A stretch of 64,000 nt of DNA, taken from the NCBI GenBank assembly GCA_003117195.1, contig BDSI01000070.1:310501-374500 (forward strand). Direction: 5' to 3'. The notes below the pieces were generated by a model, which was not told where the DNA came from, searched no databases, and worked only from the letters and a program-made list of their open reading frames with translations. Every line of letters starts with the position of its first letter. Position 1 is the stretch's first letter. The DNA comes from Eudorina sp. 2006-703-Eu-15. Lineage: Eukaryota > Chlorophyta > Chlorophyceae > Chlamydomonadales > Volvocaceae. Position numbers and translations under genes: made by a program. Below, piece after piece: positions 58,001-64,000 of this stretch.

Positions 58001-61000
58001 CAGGTCCTCATGCACTTACCGTGCGAGCCCAGTAGCACTTGCTGGTGAGGATGTAGGTGGTGAGCTTCATCCCCGCCAGCGGCCCCGGGCCGTCCGCGAA
58101 CGCCACCGACGACTCCCCACACCGCACCACGCCCGGGCCCACGTCATCGTCCCAGCCCCCAGCAGCCGCCACCGCCCGCATCCTGCCGAGTGTTCAGGTT
58201 CCACATCAAGCCAGACAACGGCAACATGGGTGGCACAAGCTTAACGGTGAGAAACGCGTTGGCGAGGTTCACGAAACACAGCAGCGGGTGGATTGAAGAT
58301 GGACGGACAGACCAAGAGTGGTGCGGCCGGCAGGTGTGGGGGCGTCGCCGTCAGGACGGAGGGAAAGGGCGGTCGCATCGGGACATCTGCCGCGCGGGAG
58401 GCACTGGCAAGGCGGCGCAGCCTCATTGCGGGTCTGTGCACAAGCACGGATGGGCACGGGCCGCACGTCCCATGGGAAACGTTCACCGGCAGAGCAGCGA
58501 ACGCAGCGCGATGTGCTGCGCCGTACCTCTGCAGGTCGTCCGGGTTCCCGAAAAACAGGAGGCCAAAGTCCGAGAGCACGTGCTCGTACGTGCCGACGTG
58601 GTGATTGAAGACGTTTGTGGGGGCGGTTGACTGTGGATGTTACCAAAGGACGGGAAGAGGGCGGCGGCGGGCCGAGGGGGTATGGGAGATTGGTAGACAA
58701 ATTCGAACTGCGAGGGGTTGCTCTGCAACGGTCGCCGCGGCGACGGTCACTGCTTCGATATCTCCGGCCGTCAGACAACCGCCTTTCCGAGACATTCCCA
58801 GATGCAAGCGTCGACAAGGCATTCAAAAACTCTTCAGAGCGAGAACGGTAATACGATAGCGGTGACGGCGGCCGGATACAGCGCGGGATACAGTCAATCG
58901 CTTGGGGGAGGTGCATGCAGTGAGCCGTCGTGCCACCACGACGGCCATCGCGGGGACAGAGCCACTTCACCCCATTACACCCCACCTCACCTCACCACAC
59001 CTCACCCCTCCCCACCCCACCCCACCGAGGGTTTGTTGGGGTCGATGACGATAGGGAGGGTAACACCGTCGAGACACGACAGCGGCCGGCGCCGCCCGGG
59101 CGCATGCGCCGCGTCGACGCCGGGGGCCGTCGACGTCGACGCCGCGGACGCGCCGTTTCCGCCTCCGGCCCCGCCTCCGCCATCCGCCGCGCCGCCACCC
59201 GCTCCGTCGTCGTCCTCCGCGCCTATCGCCACCGCAGTCATCCGGGCGCTGCACAGCCGCGTGGGCTGCTGGCCGCCCAGGGTCAGCTCCACACATCCCC
59301 TCCACTGCGATGGCCAATGAGGTACGAGGAGGAAAGAGGAGGCGGACGGACACCGGCAGACGGGCACAGGACAGCTGGACAGGCACATAGGACGATGCAG
59401 GTGGCGGTACCAAAACATCTGTCGAGATCCGCAGCCCCGCAGCCATTCCTTCCAACGAGCACTCCTTCCAACGCGCGACTGACCCTGAAACCAGTACGCA
59501 TCAGGCCCACCAGCGCCACCGTCGCCAACCCCATCGCCCGCATCAGGCAACCAGAACGACAACAAGACGCTGCGAGCAAAAGCCCGCGCCGCAGCCATAT
59601 GACTCAAGGAAAAGCGGCAACGAATCATCCTTGCGACCTCAGCGCCACCACCACTACCGAGCGAACACGTACGGCCTCTTGGCTCTTGCCATTCCGGAGC
59701 TATACAGTACGGCCAAACCGACCCACCTTGACCTCGGGCGACAAGGCAGCTGGCGGTAGTGGCTGGGACGGCAGGGTATCTGGACCTGCAGGAACGTTCT
59801 GCTGCTGCGGTTGCGGTTGCGGCCTCGGTCGCTGTAGCTGTTGCTGTTGCCACTGCTGTTGCTGTTGCCGTTGCTGCTGTTGCCTCACCTCCTGCATCAC
59901 CCCTCGGCGATACAGGTGCTGAGGGGTTAGTGCCGCTTGCGGCTGCGGATCCAGCTGCGGCGGCTGCGGGGGCGGCTGCGGGGGCGGCGGATGGAGCGGC
60001 AGCGGTGGCGGGCGGGGCTGCTGGGAGGGGTCCGGAACATGACTCGCCTTGGCTTGCTCCCTTCCCTGCCGGAAAATGAAGAACTGCCTCAGCTCCTCCT
60101 CTCCAGGTACCGACTCCCCTGCAGCTGCCATCCGGGCCGTGTACTCCTGCAGGGCGGTCAGCCATCAACCTTCAGGCCGGAGAGCGCCGGGAAGCATGAA
60201 AGCAGGAGCACATACCGGCAGCATGCAGCATGCTATTGCGTTGTACGGCACGTACCGTACCGTACCTTGCGCTTCGTCTCCCATTGGGCCGCCCGGCGAT
60301 GCACCTCCGGCGGCGCCTGCGACCAACAGGGCCCTGCCCCGGGTGACGCAGCGGCAGTGCCAGCGCCGGGACCCGTTGCCCAGTACCGCCACTGCGTCAG
60401 CAGCTTGGTCAGCTCCCAGCTAATATACATGAACTTCATCTGCGGGGTTTCGGGTGGGTGGCGGGATGGGTGGTGACCGGATGCGTGGCGCGGGTCGCGC
60501 TGGAGACCCATGCAACGTGCAACGAAGGTCGCGCGCTAACCCAGATGCGAGTGTGCCGGTTTGTCCCACGGACACAACCGCTGCACACATGACCGTTGTG
60601 CTGCGTCGCTCATCACGCTCATTCGCCGGCCTCCTCTTTCTTCGCTCACGGCCAACCAACAGGCCCCAGCCGGCCTACCCGGATGGGCATCTCGCGCTCC
60701 GCGCCCTTGCCCTCGCTGGCAGGCAGCTGGTGGTGCCCCTGAGGCTGCCCTTGCGGCGGCTGTGCCTGCTGTGACCGCGCGGCCGCTGATGAAGCGTACC
60801 ACTGCACCACCTGCACCTGGTCGGGCACCTCCTCGCCCCGGGACCGCAGCCGCGCCTCCAGATCCTGGGGCCGCACGGGTGTAACACACGCAGGTTCCGT
60901 TATGTCGTGCGGATCCGCGCGAGGAGGAAGAGTTTGCAGCAAAACAACGGCGCGGCCAACCCACGGCGGGGCTAAATTGAAAAAGAAATAAACCCGAAGA

Positions 61001-63711
61001 ACGAACCCAGGCACATCCAAAACAACTCAGTATACTTACGTGGTGTGGTACCTGCATAGCAATGGAAATACCGAGAGTGCGGGGCATATGTGTGGATAAA
61101 TTGCAGAGATCTGTGGATATTCAGCATCACCCGGCTTCGAGCACCTTTGGCACATTCCGTGACCCACCATGCAGCGGCGATTCACTTGTGTCGCGAGAGT
61201 GTGTGCGTACTCGGGCAGCCGGGACCAGTCCTCGCTGCCATCCGCGTGCACTGCGCCGTGCGACGACAGGAGGCGGAGCAGCTCAGCGCGCGCATCCAAG
61301 TAGGCCGCCTGCGGGGCAGGCAGGTGGCAGAGAGGACGGTGGCCCGGGGGACGGCGGCGATTGGTGGTGGTAAGTATATCGGACAAGGCATGTCAATCGG
61401 CAGGATCATCGGTTCATTAACACATCATGGCGCTGCCGAAACGGTTGAAGGAGACAGTGAAATTGGGTTTTCAAGCAGCGTTACCCCGCGGTTGCCTGCG
61501 ACATTCGGCGCTCAATGCCGTGGTTGGTGGTGTACGCTGAAAGGGGGCCTGGCTCACGAGGGAGCTCACGCGTACCACATCCAGCGCCGGGCCCAGTGCC
61601 TCATATGGCACATACGCTCTGTGGGGCCTCCTAAAACGCCGGCCGCCCAAACAGTCGAGGCAAGACGCACTCACTCGAAGGAGCAACCTCTGCTCACCCA
61701 GCACCCAGCACCAGACACACAAGGATGACAGCATGCTCAAGTCGCCACAGCCCGTCGTCCATCCCAACAGTAACCAAGTCGCCGTGCATGCCGCGCGTAA
61801 TGTACCTGCAAGCCTGTCGGCTGCGGGGCGCCGCCACGTGCGCCATTCGCCGATGAGCCGCGGTCGGTCGGCGGGGTGCAGGCTTGCGCTGCCGTCCGCT
61901 CTCCGTGGACGGCGCTGCCGAAAGGTTGGGCCGGGCCGTTGCGCGAAGTAAAAACCTCGGGGGGTCGTCCCGGTGCAGGCGGTGATACCGGAACCGGACC
62001 TGGGGCAGGGGCAGGGGCTGGGGCTGGGGCCGGTTGGTGTGGCGGTGAACCGGCACGTGCAGTCTCCACCGCTGCGGCAAGTCTGTCCATAAGGCCCTTG
62101 GTGATCTGGCCCTCCTCAGCTTCGCCGACACCGCCAGCCGCCAGCACCGCGAGTCCCTCCAGGAGCTCCCGTACAGCAAGGACGACCCATGGGTCGCGGC
62201 CGTACAGAAAGTTGCGGCCGTACGCCTTGATGGCGGCGTCAATGTACTTGTCGTCCCTGTGGCGCAGAAATGGCGGCAGCAAAAAGTTGGGAGAGGATTT
62301 GTCTGATCTGGTCGAATGCAGGTGTGGTTGCGACGTACGGCATGGCCACGTTATCGACGGTTCTGTCCAAGCATCTGAAAACGGCTGCAATCCTGCCCGT
62401 GCGTCCAAAGCGGAATGTGCCGATCTGGGCCGAACGATCTGGGTCTTTCCGGCACAATGCGGCACAGTCGGCTGATGCTCTCCCACCCATGGCAGAGTGC
62501 ATGTGGCACACCCTCAGCAAATATTGCCTCGCTGGTTTATTCGATATCGCGTTTGATATCGCATCGCAAGCACGGCAGGGTCCACCTGGAAACGGTTTTA
62601 ATCACAAAAGCACGGCGCACTGCATATGGCAAAAGTCAAGCGTGAATGGATGCTGGTCAACGCGCCCAAACAATATCCAGGCGAATCGCGATCTTCAGCG
62701 ATTTTTAAGGGCGGCCACGGTCTACGCGTGGTGAATCCGTTACCTGGGCAGGGGCTTCTCTCTCATCGATACGGTCGGAGGCCACAGCCGCTCCAACGGG
62801 ATCTGGCAGTTCAGCGGCGGAGACCTATCGCGGCACGGCATCAGCAGCTGGACAACCTGCACAGTGGGCAACGCCGGGACGGTCGCACAGACCTTGCGCG
62901 AACCAACGTCACCGTAGGCCGCGAACTGGGTCGAACTAACCTCCGAGCATCGTCAAATTACGAGATATGTGCTGGGATAGTCCCTCCGTTTGTCAAATTT
63001 TAAGTGTCAGGCGGTTGTGCTCACCACGTTATCGCCGTTGCCGCCACGCCGGACGGTTTGGATAGGGCACAGCACGAAGGCTTGCAAGTGCTCGCTGAGC
63101 GCCCTGACCAGGAACCCGCGAAAAAGCTGCCCCGCTCCTGGACTTGCCGTGCTGCCCTCCTCAACTGCCCCAGCGGGCTCCTGTACGATGGAATAATACA
63201 TGTGGGGTTTCCTTGATTGACGACCGTTTCGGCCACGAATCAGGGCAGGCCGAGGGTAGGTCAAAGGGTTCGCACCCTGGAAAAGCACGAGGACTTCCAA
63301 GCTTTTACACGGAATGCGCTTAGGACAAGACAGTGACTCGTCGCTATGGGAGCCGACCGAAACTCTGCTGCAAACGCGATAACCCCAAACCGAAGCCACC
63401 CACACACAACCCTAACGATTCCGTCATAGCCGGCGACATTTCGTTTCGTAACAGTTCCGAAGGTCGCACGTCACACAAAGAGCGGTGACACAGCAGAGGT
63501 CACGCCTGGGAACTAGCGGAGGTCAGATTCAAACAGGGGTAGGTCCAATACGTCCTCAATCCTCCCCACAGCTCCCCACCTCTGAATGTTTTCTATGTAA
63601 GAGTCTCAGTGCTTGTGTGATGTACCGCGAGACTGTCGGCAAGCCGGCCAACGAGACAAAAGCTCCCAGCTGCTGACTGGTCAGCACCAGCTTTGACAGA
63701 TCTGCTGCCAT
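55090..63711 (-). CDS. Gene B: unrecognised protein with RS-rich region, paralogue of gene A
   Basis: Family unknown. Exons on the minus strand: 63711-63580, 63180-63025, 62856-62744, 62256-61806, about 61308-61168, possibly 61051-61040 (12 nt), 60864-60679, 60439-60266, 60146-59727, 59304-59026, 58829-58794 (tentative), 58630-58527, 58182-58020, 57586-56063, 55251-55090; about 1350 residues. It matches gene A exon by exon: FRGFLVRALSEHL/FRGFLVKAFNKLL, AELLRLLSSHGAVHADGSED/AELLWLLSTHGALHEDGSED, SLFLKDQAFILILQLEPP/ELFLANKAFLVLIRLEPP. Distinct to B are a Pro/Gln-rich exon (59727-60146), an exon starting MKFMYISWELTKLL, a 487-residue Pro/Ala-rich segment with an RS/RD-rich region (56530-56770), a helical block (DIEKKLLKLRDELRDEFVEW) and an acidic end (DYGDSDFSEEGY). 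RS repeats suggest a role near pre-mRNA processing, but this is inference. Confidence 0.75.
55318..55352 (+). repeat. Dispersed repeat copy with (TGAA)n and CAGCGGACCCC
   Basis: AATGAATGAATGAATGTTAC then AGCGGACCCC. It lies upstream (in minus-strand terms) of the last exon of gene B, inside its last intron. Compare 28804 and 63916. Confidence 0.55.
56530..56770 (-). repeat. RS/RD-dipeptide-rich coding region of gene B
   Basis: Codes for alternating Arg-Ser/Arg-Asp blocks (SRSRSRSRSA, RSRSRSRSSSPSSS, DDRSRSRSRSPGRR), typical of SR-type splicing factors. Confidence 0.85.
57963..58003 (+). repeat. Short GGTACAGATACA tandem repeat, gene B intron
   Basis: About three to four copies of a 12-base unit built from CAGGTACAGATA, close to the donor of the exon ending at 58020. 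Confidence 0.6.
60970..61072 (-). repeat. Inverted copy of the exon-like repeat, inside gene B
   Basis: Reverse complement reads TTGCTATGCAG, GTACCACACCAC, GTAAGTATACTGAGTT and continues to TTTTTCAATTT, matching 32085-32182. The 12-nt core at 61051-61040 lies between two gene B exons and would add VPHH in frame. Confidence 0.7.
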
Positions 63712-64000
63712 CTTTTGTAGCCAATCGTAAAAATGTACCAATACAGTCAGGTCTCGGGGGCCGCTGGAGAGCATTTTGCCCACCTACCGTCAAAATTGCG
63801 TCGTACAGAAATGATGTGTACCTTGGAACGACGCCCCGACGGGCGCATGCAACGTTTGTGGCAGCTGCGATTTGTTTTTGGTCAGCTTTACGCCCGTCAC
63901 AGAAACAAGGTTTATGATGAATTATGTTACTGTGGACCCCGCGGGTCATCGGTTTGCGGTGTAATGTGGTTAGGTCTGCCCCTTGCTGCACAACGGCCGA
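63712..64000. other. 5' flank of gene B with a degenerate dispersed repeat
   Basis: Presumed promoter of gene B. The right end (63916-63957) contains GTTACTGTGGACCCC and GCGGGTCATCGG, a degenerate copy of the repeat at 28804. The frame upstream of the chosen start is open for about 70 bases, so a start slightly further upstream is possible. Confidence 0.45.

Overview
This looks like nuclear DNA from a green alga of the Chlamydomonadales, most likely a volvocine relative of Chlamydomonas. It is GC-rich. Its genes are split by many short introns with clean GT...AG ends. Its proteins carry long Ala, Gln, Gly and Pro runs, introns and intergenic DNA are full of mini- and microsatellites, and one gene is the flagellar gene IFT46 in a form very close to the Chlamydomonas protein. 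I cannot name the species. Exon coordinates below were derived by hand from splice signals, reading frame, intron phase and homology, so single boundaries may be off by a few bases.

Layout, left to right. (1) 725-8138 (+): an 11-exon NRAMP metal transporter. (2) 11184-13377 (-): a V8/glutamyl-endopeptidase-like serine protease whose N-terminus is unresolved. (3) 13959-15103 (+): a mitochondrial-type thioredoxin, divergent from the protease. (4) 17909-27716 (-): a 17-exon BRUTUS/HRZ-type iron-sensing E3 ubiquitin ligase (three hemerythrin regions, CHY and CTCHY zinc fingers, RING, zinc ribbon), convergent with the thioredoxin. (5) 27717-32469: a lower-GC stretch rich in repeats with no gene I can support. 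(6) 32470-39372 (+): gene A, an unrecognised protein with a Gln- and Tyr-rich tail. (7) 41252-44013 (+): IFT46. (8) 44677-46136 (+): a bHLH transcription factor of the plant ILR3/subgroup IVc type. (9) 47803-53859 (-): a single open frame of 2018 codons, low complexity. (10) 55090-63711 (-): gene B, a diverged paralogue of gene A in inverted orientation with an RS-rich tail.

Functionally, three genes belong to one process known from land plants. BRUTUS-type ligases bind iron through hemerythrin domains and turn over ILR3-type bHLH factors, which control iron-uptake genes; NRAMPs move Fe/Mn across membranes. Finding the ligase, a probable substrate and a metal carrier within about 45 kb is the most striking feature of the window. 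The second is the A/B pair: two unannotatable but clearly homologous multi-exon genes with matching intron phases, pointing at each other across about 16 kb.

Sequence-level curiosities include a 12-bp palindrome GACCCRYGGGTC found seven times in unrelated genes, a repeat that carries a ready-made acceptor-12 nt-donor cassette, a GC-AG intron in gene A where gene B keeps GT-AG, and an intron that contains tandem copies of its own splice donor.
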